64,000 nt of DNA from Candidatus Peribacteria bacterium (GCA_020632295.1 JACKFU010000002.1:62001-126000); one strand, 5' to 3'. Shown: positions 1-8,566, counted from the stretch's first letter. Numbers and translations are program-made. The notes: generated by a model not told the origin, from the letters alone.

Positions 1-111
1 AAGATTTCTATAAAATGATAATGCTAGGCCAAATGCCATGAACCCAACAACAGTAAGGCCAATCACAATAGTGAGCTGTTTGGAGAGGGGTTCGAGGTTA
101 GAGTAAGACAT
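1..111 (-). CDS. N-terminus of a membrane protein, cut by the window edge
   Basis: Only the first 37 residues are visible and the gene continues beyond position 1. About 12 polar residues are followed by one hydrophobic helix (about residues 13-33), which looks like a signal anchor or first membrane segment. The ATG at 109-111 is supported by a TATAAT -10 box at 119-124, seven bases upstream, which would give an almost leaderless transcript. The gene diverges from murC. The family cannot be named from this fragment. Confidence 0.6.
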   Translation of the reverse strand, partial: MSYSNLEPLSKQLTIVIGLTVVGFMAFGLALSFYRNL

Positions 112-149
112 TAATAGAATTATACACATATTTCTACTAGCATAAGACT

Positions 150-1394
150 ATGAAGATTTACTGTAGTGGCATTGGCGGCATTGGACTTTCTGCATATGCA
201 GCACTTCAGCATTCGCTCGGCCATGCTGTCTACGGCAGCGATAGGACTCTGTCACCTCTTACGGATGACTTGGCATCACAAGGAATCGTTATTTCTGATA
301 CGCAAGATGGGTCGTTTATTCCCGAAGATACAAACTTATTTGTGTATTCTGAGGCAATTGACAGTACTGCACCCGAACGCATGCGCGCAATGGAACTTGG
401 CATACAACAGATGAGTTACTTTCAGGCACTTGGCGAACTTTCGAAAGGCTACACTGTTATTGCAATTTGTGGAACTCATGGGAAATCAACGACGACTGCA
501 ATGGCTGCAAAAGCACTGATTGATGCAGGTCTCAACCCTACTGTAGTGGTGGGTACGAAGGTTCCTCAACTTGAGGGGCGTAACTGGCGCAAAGGGAATT
601 CTGATTTCTTTATCTTAGAAGCATGCGAATATCGCGGATCGTTTTTGCACCTCCATCCATCTATCGTCCTATTGACGAATATTGAATGGGATCACATTGA
701 TGCATACCCTACAGAAGAGGCATACAAAAAAGCGTATGCAGATTTTATCGCTCTTCTTCCGACGAGCGGTATTGTCATTGGCCATTCCCCAGAAGAATTG
801 TTGGTTACTGGATGTGGGAAGCAGTTTGTGAATGTGGATTCTCTTTCAGATATTCGTCTTTCTATTCCTGGAGAGCACATGGTGCGAAATGCCAAGCTTG
901 TTGTTGCCCTGGGAGAACACCTTGGCGTTTCAGTGCGCGATCCCCTTGCGTCGTTTACCGGAACCTGGCGTCGCTTTGAGCTCAAAGGGATGCATGAATC
1001 CGGAGCTCTGATTATTGATGATTACGCACACCATCCCACCGAGATTCTCGCAACGATTGCTTCTGCGTATGAGAAGTACCCAGATCGACGCATTGTCTGT
1101 TTATTCCAACCACATATGCACGGAAGAGTTATTGCCCTTTACCAGGATTTTGTTCAGGCATTCCATGGCACAACCGTGTGGCTTACAAACGTGTACGAAG
1201 CACGAACTGAAGAAGTGACTGAACAGGTAGACATTCAGCAACTTGCAGAGGATATTGGAGAAAACTGTACGTATGTAGGCGACCTGCAATCTGCAGAGGA
1301 ATTCTGTTGTAAAAATTTACAACAGAATGATGTCCTCTTAGTGATTGGCGCAGGGGACTGCACAACTCTTGCAGGCAATCTTGTCGCTGCCTAA
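150..1394 (+). CDS. murC: UDP-N-acetylmuramate--L-alanine ligase (MurC)
   Basis: MurC adds L-Ala to UDP-MurNAc, the first cytoplasmic amino-acid step of peptidoglycan stem-peptide synthesis. The 414-residue protein begins with a Rossmann-type loop GIGGIG (residues 7-12). The Mur-ligase ATP loop GTHGKST is at 108-114. A central EACEYRGSFL segment stands where classical MurC has an EADESD-like motif, and TNIEWDH follows. The protein is somewhat shorter than typical MurC (about 450-490). Mpl or another Mur ligase is less likely given the N-terminal glycine loop. Its stop overlaps the convergent SLH gene by four bases. A perfect 28-bp palindrome (1301-1328) is embedded in its 3' coding region. 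Confidence 0.9.
   Translation: MKIYCSGIGGIGLSAYAALQHSLGHAVYGSDRTLSPLTDDLASQGIVISDTQDGSFIPEDTNLFVYSEAIDSTAPERMRAMELGIQQMSYFQALGELSKGYTVIAICGTHGKSTTTAMAAKALIDAGLNPTVVVGTKVPQLEGRNWRKGNSDFFILEACEYRGSFLHLHPSIVLLTNIEWDHIDAYPTEEAYKKAYADFIALLPTSGIVIGHSPEELLVTGCGKQFVNVDSLSDIRLSIPGEHMVRNAKLVVALGEHLGVSVRDPLASFTGTWRRFELKGMHESGALIIDDYAHHPTEILATIASAYEKYPDRRIVCLFQPHMHGRVIALYQDFVQAFHGTTVWLTNVYEARTEEVTEQVDIQQLAEDIGENCTYVGDLQSAEEFCCKNLQQNDVLLVIGAGDCTTLAGNLVAA
1301..1328. repeat. Perfect 28-bp palindrome, TTGTTGT family (site 1)
   Basis: Two 13-bp arms (left ATTCTGTTGTAAA) are separated by two bases, inside the murC 3' coding region. The core TGTTGT-N8-ACAACA matches the five other sites listed here at the same spacing. 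Confidence 0.75.
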
Positions 1395-2659
1395 TACGCT
1401 TCTCCGGTTTGCTCTGCAGTGTCTTCGATGTAAATCTCTGATGCATTGGCGACCATCTTTGCAAGTTCTGCACGGTTGATTGGGGCATCTGGTCGGAAGT
1501 TTCCACCAGCATCAATCAGCCCGTCGAGTGCTGCAGTTTCGATAGCATTGGCATATGGATGAGCGGGATGCACATCGCCAAATGTTTTTCCATCAGCCCA
1601 GATGGTTGGAACCTGAAGAACACGCAAAAATGTTGCAATCACTTCTGCACGGGTTGCAGGTCGAGAAGGATCAACGCGTCGGTCGCGCCACACTTCCCAA
1701 TGACGCTCTTCTGCTGAGGCGAAGTACTGTTCAAACCACTGGCCATTTGCACGCTTGTTTTCCACGTCGTGACGTGACTTACTCTCATCAATGCCAGCAA
1801 TCTTGTGGGCAACTTTGGCAAGCTGAGCAATGGTGACGTTGTCACCAGGTCCAAATTTTCCGTTTAGGATGCCATTTGCATCTTGGTATCCGGTAAGGAC
1901 TTTCGTCTTTGCTGCCTGATAGACATACGTAGCAAACCAGTCTGTGATTGGCACATCGTTGAATACAACAGTTTTTCCATCAATAGAAACGGAAACAAAG
2001 TTGAGTGCTTTTTCGTTTGTATCTTCTACTTTTAGGTTGTCGCAAACGACATTCACGCTAAGAGTAATACGACTATCTTTTACGAGTCTATCTGATTGAG
2101 GGGGGATATCTCTACAACCATCGATTTTATCGAAGTACACTGCGTACTGTCCTTCGGGTACACCTTCGTATGACAAAGGAGTTGCACCACGTTTTTCTAT
2201 GCCGTTTGGCCCTGTAAGACGAAAGCGCAACCCTGCAGGAGTACTGTTAACGGCAACGATTCCTGCTCGTGTATATGTGTATGTTACTTTGACGAGGTAG
2301 TTATCTTGACCGTCAAGTGGTATCGCCATCTGAGGACCGCTTATTGTTTTTACGAGTTCTCCATTCAGAAGGAGTTCTGACTCTGCCGTAGCTCCATCGG
2401 GGAGTGTTGTTACAAACGAATAGTTTCCCGCGGGAAGCCCTGCAAATGTATATTCGTGTTCGGTGCCCTCTGTTCGTTCGTTTCCGGGGCGAATGAGTGT
2501 CCACTTTCCTACGACATCGGGTGTTTGCTTTGGTCCAACGAGAATGAACCGGATACTGCCAACACCTTTGAGTTCTTGAGCGTTTACGGGAGAACTAAGG
2601 AAGCTAAAGAAGCTAAGGAAGCTAAAGAAGCTAAGGAGAATGAGTGATCGTTTGTGCAT
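1391..2659 (-). CDS. Secreted surface protein with PEGA-like head and SLH repeats
   Basis: This is probably a cell-surface protein held by S-layer-homology domains. A signal peptide (about residues 1-27) has a hydrophobic core encoded by a 9-bp tandem repeat. The middle (about 30-210) is beta-rich with PEGA-like segments (TPAGLRFRL, GVPEGQYAVYF) and resembles the head of the next gene. The C-terminal 200 residues hold two clear SLH-like units (starting VFNDVPITDWF and TFGDVHPAHPY, ending INRAELAKM). The ATG at 2659 is preferred over an upstream GTG because an extended -10 (TGC-TATAAG, 2668-2673) lies eight bases upstream. The gene is convergent with murC and overlaps it by four bases. Confidence 0.8.
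   Translation of the reverse strand: MHKRSLILLSFFSFLSFFSFLSSPVNAQELKGVGSIRFILVGPKQTPDVVGKWTLIRPGNERTEGTEHEYTFAGLPAGNYSFVTTLPDGATAESELLLNGELVKTISGPQMAIPLDGQDNYLVKVTYTYTRAGIVAVNSTPAGLRFRLTGPNGIEKRGATPLSYEGVPEGQYAVYFDKIDGCRDIPPQSDRLVKDSRITLSVNVVCDNLKVEDTNEKALNFVSVSIDGKTVVFNDVPITDWFATYVYQAAKTKVLTGYQDANGILNGKFGPGDNVTIAQLAKVAHKIAGIDESKSRHDVENKRANGQWFEQYFASAEERHWEVWRDRRVDPSRPATRAEVIATFLRVLQVPTIWADGKTFGDVHPAHPYANAIETAALDGLIDAGGNFRPDAPINRAELAKMVANASEIYIEDTAEQTGEAY
2595..2637. repeat. 9-bp tandem repeat encoding a signal peptide core
   Basis: About four to five alternating copies of AAGCTAAGG/AAGCTAAAG. On the minus strand they encode the alternating Phe/Ser/Leu hydrophobic core of the SLH protein's signal peptide. 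Confidence 0.85.
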
Positions 2660-2685
2660 GCGCACATCTTATAGCACAACTGTTA

Positions 2686-3864
2686 TCACATCCACTTCTT
2701 TGTTCCGATCGTCACTTGTGTGATGAGTGTGGCACCAAGGAGTGCGCCTAGAACAAACAGGAGGTCGTACATTCCGCCAGTCTGTGGAAGGTACGCAACG
2801 CCAATTCCTACAACAGAGCTCCATGCTTCTGGGTAAAGATTCATGTCGTTTTCCTCAGAGGTTGCGTGAGCGAGAAGTACGATGCGGTCACCGGGAACGA
2901 GATGGTCTTTTGCGATGACATCAAAGCTTGTGGTCCAGGTCTTTCCTGCATAAATCTTTGGGATATTCCATTCAATTTGGTTACCGTTCAGTATGCCTCC
3001 ATCGAGGAGTGGAGAGGAAATTTCAATCATCTCAGGACTGAATCGGTCTGTCAGCATTACGGTGTTCAGTGTCTCTCGTGTTACGTTTCGTACCGAGAGC
3101 GTGATGCGTACACGACCGCCAGGAAGTACTTCGCTCATCGATGCTGTCTGCATCAGCCGCTGTGCAGGTGTGTCTGTATGTGATGCAGAAGGAGTGCTCG
3201 TTTTTTGGCGTGATTGTGCTGTTGCAAGAGGTTGCGAAGTGCGACCGGAGGTTGCTACACGCTGATTTCCACAGTTGATTTTGGAGTAAAACGTCAAGGT
3301 TTTTCCTGCATATAGAGGACGTTGCTGCGATTTCTCAGCTGTGCAATCTCGTTCAAGCCCCCAGGTTACTCTGTAACCAATTGCAGGCATGTTCGCAAAG
3401 CTTGCTGGTGTCTTGCCACTAAAAACGTTGCCGTTGATGTCTTCCATTTCAAATGCGACACCTTCGGGGTCAGAGAGTACTTTTACGATGCCCTGGAATG
3501 TATAGGTGACGGTAATACGGTATGATGTCCCATCTTTCACATCGAATGTGATGTTATTGATGTCCGTTTCCTGTCGTTTTACACCACTTTCGTAGAGTGC
3601 GATGTGAACATATGCATTTGCCGGTGGACGGATAGAAAACCGGTAGGTCCCAGCATCTATGTTGCTCAATATCTTTGTTTTAAGGCTACTTACATAGTCT
3701 CCACCATTTGGAAAGGTAACAGACCATTCACCAAACGTTGCATTTGCACTTTCTTGCTCGATATAGACTGATGCATTGCCTGCCTGAGCAGCTGGTGCAC
3801 TGGCAAACCCAGCGAGAGCGATAAGGGTAAGAAAGAGGCCGGTGGAAAGACTGGTTTGACGCAT
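2686..3864 (-). CDS. Secreted DUF11 protein with LPQTG sortase signal
   Basis: This is a predicted cell-wall-anchored surface protein of 392 residues. A signal peptide ends near AQAG. The N-terminal half (about 30-200) is paralogous to the head of the neighbouring SLH protein (shared order TYTF..GIVKVLSDPEG.., TPASFANMP). A linker rich in Ser, Thr and Gln follows, then one DUF11 domain (about 230-350). The C-terminus has a complete sorting signal: LPQTGG, a hydrophobic stretch and a KKW tail. The start is the third in-frame Met, because a promoter (TTGACA, 17 bases, TTTAAT; 3875-3903) ends ten bases upstream. Earlier Mets would overlap purL. A sortase is expected elsewhere in the genome. Confidence 0.8.
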   Translation of the reverse strand: MRQTSLSTGLFLTLIALAGFASAPAAQAGNASVYIEQESANATFGEWSVTFPNGGDYVSSLKTKILSNIDAGTYRFSIRPPANAYVHIALYESGVKRQETDINNITFDVKDGTSYRITVTYTFQGIVKVLSDPEGVAFEMEDINGNVFSGKTPASFANMPAIGYRVTWGLERDCTAEKSQQRPLYAGKTLTFYSKINCGNQRVATSGRTSQPLATAQSRQKTSTPSASHTDTPAQRLMQTASMSEVLPGGRVRITLSVRNVTRETLNTVMLTDRFSPEMIEISSPLLDGGILNGNQIEWNIPKIYAGKTWTTSFDVIAKDHLVPGDRIVLLAHATSEENDMNLYPEAWSSVVGIGVAYLPQTGGMYDLLFVLGALLGATLITQVTIGTKKWM

Positions 3865-3874
3865 AAAGTACGTC

Positions 3875-3903
3875 ATTAAACCACTAACTCTGTATATTGT
3901 CAA
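3875..3903 (-). promoter_or_regulatory. Sigma70-type promoter of the LPQTG gene
   Basis: TTGACA at 3898-3903, a 17-base spacer and TTTAAT at 3875-3880. The predicted transcript starts about four bases before the ATG at 3864. Confidence 0.6.
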
Positions 3904-6337
3904 TAGCTGATTTTAGCCCCAATTCCCATATTCTGTGAAGATATTGCAAATCTAGGTTGAGAATTTGCTCTTGATCGCGCACTACCTTGAGCATAGCGTG
4001 CTCCGATGTTTTTCCGATAATGTGCGCCTCTATTCCTTGCTCTCGTATGTTCGATGTTATGTGACCTGCATTCTGGGCACTGACTTCAAGCAGGAATCCG
4101 CCAGATTCACTGAAGAGCAGGGTGTCTGTTGGAAGATCGGAACCGAGAGATTCTACATCGAGTTCAATGCCAATCTGTCCGCCGAGCCGTCTGCATGGGA
4201 GAGTCATTTCGAAAGCAGCAAGGAGTAGTCCTCCATTAGAAATATCGTGGCAGGAGAGCACGTGCCCATTGCGTATCGCATTGAGTACTTCGTTCATCAT
4301 AATGGTTTCTTGTGCAACATCTGGTTTAGGGACTGAACTTCCAACCAGTGCATCGTCGAGGATTTGGTAGTATGCAGATCCACCTAGTTCATGTTTACGC
4401 TTTCCTATCAGCACAAGCACAGAGTTGTTCTCTTTTAGTTGCATGGTTACTGCCTTTCTGGCATCTGGTAATACTCCCGCACACGAGACGATTGCCGTTG
4501 GGTCAATCGAAGAGCCGTCGGGTTTTCCGTTATACAGCGATACGTTTCCAGAAATAACTGGGACAGGTTGCCCATCAAACGTTATCCCTTTTCCGGCATC
4601 GGCAATGCCGCGCACTCCCTCAGATAATTCTGCGAGTTGCTCGGGGATTTCGGGGTTACCGTAGTTTAAACAATCGGTGAGTGCGCGTGGGGTTGCCCCC
4701 ACAGCAACAACGTTGCGCATTGCCTCAACAGCGGCATTCACTCCTTGCCAGTACGCATCGATGCGCCCGTATCGGCCGTTGCCATCTCCGGCAACAGCGA
4801 CACCGCGCCACTTGTCTTCCTCCGAAAGTTCCCAGCCGGGGTGCGTTCCATCAAGCACATAACTTTGGAGGTCTTGCAGTGGTGCAAAAACGGCAGCGTC
4901 TGCTTCACCTGCTTCAATAATGGTATTGCCAATAATGTTTTTATCGAAGTGCAGGAAGGCAGGTGATTTGCTGGCATGATTGGGATGAGCGATCATGGAT
5001 GTACATACTTCTTCGATACTTGTTTGTAATTTGTGATTCGTGATTCGTAATTCGGATCCGGTACAGACGATTTCTGGATCTGGCTGCGAATTATGCGTTA
5101 TCGTTGTGGGACGTTCGTAGAGTAGTCCACAGGTGAGTGCCTCAGCTGTTGCTTTGCAGACAACCTCTCCTTTGTGCGTTAGGGTGTAGATACCGTCCGT
5201 TGTCACTTTTCCAATTAAACTTGCACGTGCATGTGTGGCAACACTTGGCAGATCCCACGTTTCGTTGAAGTGCTTGAGGATACGCTCAGTTAGATCTGGG
5301 TGGCATGTGAAGCACAGTCTCTCTTGTGTTTCTGCACAGGCAATTACTTCTGCTGGTAGATCATCTATTGCTGTATGAACGGCATCTAGGTTTACCTCTG
5401 CTCCAAACCCATGCTCCGTCATTTGCTCGACAGATGCACACACAACTCCGCCTGCCCCAAGGTCTTTACAAGAAATCTTGTCGAGTTTCCCCTCGGCAAC
5501 CAGCCAGTCAAAGAGTGCATAGCATGATGCAAGAAGGTGCCTCTCGAGGAAGGGGTTTGGCTCTTGGACAGCACCACTGTTTTGCTCGCGCTTTTCTTCT
5601 TCCATCGATGCCGAAGCAAACGCTGCTCCGCCGAAGCCCGACCGATCGGTTGGTTTTCCAACAAGAATAATATCGTAGCCCACTTCTCCTGCTTCTTCCG
5701 GGGCAAAGCTATGAATAATTTCATCTTCGCGCACAATACCAAGTGCAACAGCATTCACGAGGCAGTTATTGTTATAGGAGCTATCAAACACGGTATCTCC
5801 TCCCATGTTTGGAATGCCAAGCGGGTTTCCGTATCCGCCAATGCCGCGAATCACTTCCGAGGCAATTGCTCTACTCTCTTCTGTTTTCAAATCACCAAGT
5901 CGTAGCATGTCCATGGCACCAATTACGCGAGCACCCATGCAGACCACATCACGTACGGTTCCACCGACGCCGGTTGCAGCTCCTTCGTAGGGAACAATTT
6001 GGCTCGGGTGGTTGTGACTCTCGTGTGTAACAACAAGTCCCCAGCGCTTTCCGCTCGGGCCGTCTGTTATGGCGACAATGCCACTGTCTTCTTTTGGTCC
6101 GAGAATAATGTGTTTACCCTCTGTCACAAAATTCTTTAAAAACCGTCGAGACGATTTGTAACTACAGTGTTCACTTCCTTGAATTCCCCAAATAATCGCT
6201 TCGGTGAGTGTTGGATCACGCCCAAGAAGATCAACAATTTTCTTTGCCTCCTCCACAGTCAGTCCTATTTGATACTCTTTAAGTATCGAAGAAATCTCAT
6301 CGTCCTGTGCGCTTGAAAAGGGAAGTGTTGGGGTCAT
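3884..6337 (-). CDS. purL: Phosphoribosylformylglycinamidine synthase, PurL large subunit
   Basis: The enzyme converts FGAR to FGAM in purine synthesis, using ATP and ammonia. The 817-residue protein is of the 'small PurL' type, which normally needs separate PurS and PurQ subunits; neither is in this window. Typical motifs are present: GSEHCSYKSSR near residue 55, SHNHPSQIVPYEGAATGVGG near 105, GNPLGIPNMGG, and a C-terminal HDISNGGLLLA. A segment near residue 435 (ELRITNHKLQTS) comes from a heptamer repeat rather than from the conserved fold. A TATAAG -10 lies seven bases upstream of the ATG. The gene diverges from murJ. Confidence 0.93.
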   Translation of the reverse strand: MTPTLPFSSAQDDEISSILKEYQIGLTVEEAKKIVDLLGRDPTLTEAIIWGIQGSEHCSYKSSRRFLKNFVTEGKHIILGPKEDSGIVAITDGPSGKRWGLVVTHESHNHPSQIVPYEGAATGVGGTVRDVVCMGARVIGAMDMLRLGDLKTEESRAIASEVIRGIGGYGNPLGIPNMGGDTVFDSSYNNNCLVNAVALGIVREDEIIHSFAPEEAGEVGYDIILVGKPTDRSGFGGAAFASASMEEEKREQNSGAVQEPNPFLERHLLASCYALFDWLVAEGKLDKISCKDLGAGGVVCASVEQMTEHGFGAEVNLDAVHTAIDDLPAEVIACAETQERLCFTCHPDLTERILKHFNETWDLPSVATHARASLIGKVTTDGIYTLTHKGEVVCKATAEALTCGLLYERPTTITHNSQPDPEIVCTGSELRITNHKLQTSIEEVCTSMIAHPNHASKSPAFLHFDKNIIGNTIIEAGEADAAVFAPLQDLQSYVLDGTHPGWELSEEDKWRGVAVAGDGNGRYGRIDAYWQGVNAAVEAMRNVVAVGATPRALTDCLNYGNPEIPEQLAELSEGVRGIADAGKGITFDGQPVPVISGNVSLYNGKPDGSSIDPTAIVSCAGVLPDARKAVTMQLKENNSVLVLIGKRKHELGGSAYYQILDDALVGSSVPKPDVAQETIMMNEVLNAIRNGHVLSCHDISNGGLLLAAFEMTLPCRRLGGQIGIELDVESLGSDLPTDTLLFSESGGFLLEVSAQNAGHITSNIREQGIEAHIIGKTSEHAMLKVVRDQEQILNLDLQYLHRIWELGLKSAIDNIQS
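5026..5062. repeat. Heptamer tandem repeat inside purL
   Basis: On the coding strand four diverged 7-base units follow each other (AATTACG, AATCACG, AATCACA, AATTACA). They encode a short inserted stretch between conserved PurL segments. Confidence 0.75.
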
Positions 6338-6347
6338 TGATGCGCTT

Positions 6348-6387
6348 ATACTAAATTGAAAATGGATAATTGAACATTGAAAATTCT
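6348..6387. repeat. Heptamer repeat in the purL-murJ intergenic region
   Basis: Five diverged AAATTGA-like units (AAATTGA, AAATGGA, TAATTGA, ACATTGA, AAATTCT) fill most of the 64-bp divergent promoter region. The -10 boxes of both genes flank the repeat. Confidence 0.7.
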
Positions 6388-6401
6388 GCTATTATTTGTC
6401 T

Positions 6402-7733
6402 ATGAGAGCTCGTGATCTCTTCGACCAGTTTCGGCAGGGAAGGATCCTCGGTGGTGCGTTGGTTCTTGCTGTTATGCAATTTGGCGCATCGCTCATGGGC
6501 CTTATTCGCGATCGGATGCTCGCATCAACGTTTCCGGGACTCGATACCGTCGATGTGTACATCGCGTCATTTCGTCCGTCAGATCTCTGTTTTCAGATGA
6601 TGATCATGGCAGGGTTTTCCGTAGCGCTTGTTCCGCTACTCGCTACGTACCATGCAGATAAGAAGACGAAGCAGATGCAGGAGTTGCTTAATGCGGTTAT
6701 AGGCATTGCGTCTCTTACGTTTGGTGTATTTGCCATTATTCTTAGTATTGTACTCCCGTGGGTTGCCCCGTTTCTTGTCGGGTTTGAAGGGGAAAGTTTA
6801 GAGCTCTATATCAACTTTGCCCGTCTGGCACTTGTAACGAACTTTCTCTTTGTCTTTGGAAATGCATTCGGACAATACCTCATTACTATTCAGCGGTACT
6901 GGATCTATGGGCTAACTCCCATGCTCTATACGCTTGGTACTATTCTTGGAACGGTGTATCTCACACCGGTCTATGGTGCGTATGGACCGATGATTGGGAC
7001 ACTTGCTGGAGCAGTGGTGTATGTAATGTTACGAGGAGCCTCTGTATATAGTCAGGTTTCAGGTTTCAGGTTTCAGTTTTCAGGCTTGTTTCATTCTGAC
7101 CTCAAAGAGTTCTATCGCTTGATGTGGCCGCGCATGCTTGCTCTTGGTACGTTGCAGTTGGAGTTATTACTGTTTGATACTGTCGCGTCTGGCCTTGATG
7201 CTGGATCTGTCACTATCAACGCCTACACCAGAAACTTTCAAGCGGTTGCTGTTGGAGTCGCTGGTATTGCTCTTGCACAATCTGCATTTTCACTTCTTAG
7301 CCAGGCAGCTTCGAAAAAAGAAAAAAAGCGGTACTACATTTATTTGCGAAAGGGGATTTCCATTCTTCTCTTCCTAACAATTCCAGGGTCTATCACTCTC
7401 GTGCTCATTGCGCCGATTGCTGCAAAGCTTGTTTCCCTTTCGCACGTCCTGCCTATTTTTACGTTGTGCCTTATTGCATATGCTATTTCGATTCCTTTTG
7501 AGAGTATCAACCATCTTTTGCTTCGGGCATTCTATGCGACACGGCACACCATTACCCCTGCTATCTTTAGTGTTTCCAATGGCATTGTTGCCATTGTTGT
7601 TGCCTGGGTGTTTGCGCCAAGTATTGGCGTCCTTGCTATCCCCGTCGGCTTTACTATTGGCCAGGTACTTCAAATGATTGGCCTCGGTATTCTGCTTCCG
7701 AGGCGGGTGACTACTTCTTTTTCGCCTGCGTGA
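6402..7733 (+). CDS. murJ: Lipid II flippase MurJ
   Basis: MurJ flips undecaprenyl-linked lipid II across the membrane for peptidoglycan synthesis. The 443-residue protein is strongly hydrophobic (about 12-14 membrane segments) and belongs to the MVF/MurJ family, seen in the N-terminal GASLMGLIRDRMLASTF and DLCFQMMIMAGFSVALVPLL segments. It is shorter than typical MurJ (about 500). The ATG at 6402 is preferred over a TTG two codons upstream: TATTAT (6390-6395, extended by TGC) lies six bases before it. A heptamer repeat inserts VSGFRFQFSG near residue 220. The gene ends in UGA and overlaps the convergent nusG by 23 bases. Confidence 0.9.
   Translation: MRARDLFDQFRQGRILGGALVLAVMQFGASLMGLIRDRMLASTFPGLDTVDVYIASFRPSDLCFQMMIMAGFSVALVPLLATYHADKKTKQMQELLNAVIGIASLTFGVFAIILSIVLPWVAPFLVGFEGESLELYINFARLALVTNFLFVFGNAFGQYLITIQRYWIYGLTPMLYTLGTILGTVYLTPVYGAYGPMIGTLAGAVVYVMLRGASVYSQVSGFRFQFSGLFHSDLKEFYRLMWPRMLALGTLQLELLLFDTVASGLDAGSVTINAYTRNFQAVAVGVAGIALAQSAFSLLSQAASKKEKKRYYIYLRKGISILLFLTIPGSITLVLIAPIAAKLVSLSHVLPIFTLCLIAYAISIPFESINHLLLRAFYATRHTITPAIFSVSNGIVAIVVAWVFAPSIGVLAIPVGFTIGQVLQMIGLGILLPRRVTTSFSPA
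7053..7084. repeat. Heptamer tandem repeat inside murJ
   Basis: CAGGTTT three times, CAGTTTT, then a partial unit. The translation inserts the low-complexity segment VSGFRFQFSG between membrane helices. Confidence 0.85.
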
Positions 7734-8256
7734 AATCAAGCTCCACGGGTGTTTCGCGGTCGAAGATGAGAACGTTGACTGAAATCTTTCCCTTGTTGAT
7801 ATCGACACCATCGACGGTACCTTCGTAGTTCTTAAATGGACCGTCGACAATAATAACCAGGTCACCAACCTGGAAGTCGCTCTTGAACTTGGCTTCCTGT
7901 TCTCCAACACGACGCTCGATAACACCAAATTCCTCTGGAGTAACGGGAACGGGAATATTGCCACTTCCAACAAATCCAGTGACGTTTGGAGTGTTACGAA
8001 CGAGGTACCAACTTTCATCTGTAACAATCATGTCGATAAGAACATAGCCGGGAAAGAGCTTCTTCTCTTCTTCTTGTGGCTCACCCTTACGGAACGTTAG
8101 TTGCTTCTCCTTTGGAACTTGTACATCAAAGATGTAATCGCCCATACCAAAACTCTCAATACGTTGCTTGAGGCTTTCTGCAACAGCATCTTCATATCCG
8201 CTATACGTGTGGACCACGTACCAATTTCTGCCGGCGTTTGGATCTTGTTTTCCCAT
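7711..8256 (-). CDS. nusG: Transcription termination/antitermination factor NusG
   Basis: NusG binds RNA polymerase and links it to Rho or to ribosomal S10. The 181-residue protein has the usual order: an NGN domain (WYVVHTYSGYEDAVAESL at 12-29; LFPGYVLIDMI near 87; VRNTPNVTGFVGS) and a KOW domain (FQVGDLVIIVDGPFKNYEGTVDGVD near 125-150). It lies 28 bases downstream of secE, the classical pairing. The usual rplK-rplA genes do not follow. Its end runs into the convergent murJ. Confidence 0.96.
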   Translation of the reverse strand: MGKQDPNAGRNWYVVHTYSGYEDAVAESLKQRIESFGMGDYIFDVQVPKEKQLTFRKGEPQEEEKKLFPGYVLIDMIVTDESWYLVRNTPNVTGFVGSGNIPVPVTPEEFGVIERRVGEQEAKFKSDFQVGDLVIIVDGPFKNYEGTVDGVDINKGKISVNVLIFDRETPVELDFTQAKKK

Positions 8257-8263
8257 GGGACTA

Positions 8264-8297
8264 GAGAGATAGAGTTTTAGAGTGTTAGTAGGTTAGG
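8264..8297. repeat. TTAGAG-type 8-bp repeat between nusG and secE
   Basis: Diverged octamers (TAGAGTTT, TAGAGTGT, TAGTAGGT) fill the nusG-secE gap and touch the secE 3' end. The same unit recurs at 53249-53278. Confidence 0.6.
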
Positions 8298-8473
8298 GAA
8301 AGGAGGAATGTCACCACCTGCGCGAGTGCGTAGTCGATAGCGCCGAATGCAATGGCAGATGCTGCTGTAAAACCGATCGTGATAACACTGAGTCGCACTG
8401 CCTGGTGGCGCGTTGGCCAACGGACCTGGTGGAGCTCAGCGATTGCTTCTTGAATGTAGGTTGAGATATTCAT
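8285..8473 (-). CDS. secE: Preprotein translocase subunit SecE
   Basis: SecE is a small clamp subunit of the SecYEG channel. The 62-residue protein has the typical single-helix layout: an amphipathic N-terminal part (YIQEAIAELHQVRWPTRHQAV, the conserved ELxxVxWP signature) and one transmembrane helix (about residues 31-58). Its place directly upstream of nusG confirms the call. A promoter at 8516-8543 and a hairpin with a U-run lie in the short leader. Confidence 0.93.
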   Translation of the reverse strand: MNISTYIQEAIAELHQVRWPTRHQAVRLSVITIGFTAASAIAFGAIDYALAQVVTFLLSLTY

Positions 8474-8484
8474 TGTCTTCTTCG

Positions 8485-8504
8485 TAAAAAACCCCTCCCG
8501 GGGA
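8485..8504 (-). terminator. Terminator-like hairpin in the secE leader
   Basis: On the minus strand CCCC, a GGGA loop, GGGG and six Ts occur after the secE promoter and about a dozen bases before the secE ATG. It could be an attenuator of secE-nusG or a terminator for lepB read-through. Confidence 0.45.
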
Positions 8505-8515
8505 TAAGTAAAGGT

Positions 8516-8543
8516 ATTATACCTTCAGTTGAGGGTTTCGCAA
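8516..8543 (-). promoter_or_regulatory. Promoter of secE-nusG
   Basis: TTGCGA (8538-8543), 16 bases, TATAAT (8516-8521) on the minus strand, in the lepB-secE gap. Confidence 0.55.
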
Positions 8544-8566
8544 GGAAAAGATGGAGAAATAGAAGG

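Noticed and set aside
3884..6337. Many open frames opposite to purL and other large genes
   Set aside because: They lie fully inside confident genes and show no family features.
7374..8027. Minus-strand open frame spanning the murJ-nusG junction
   Set aside because: It overlaps two certain genes and has a low-complexity basic composition.
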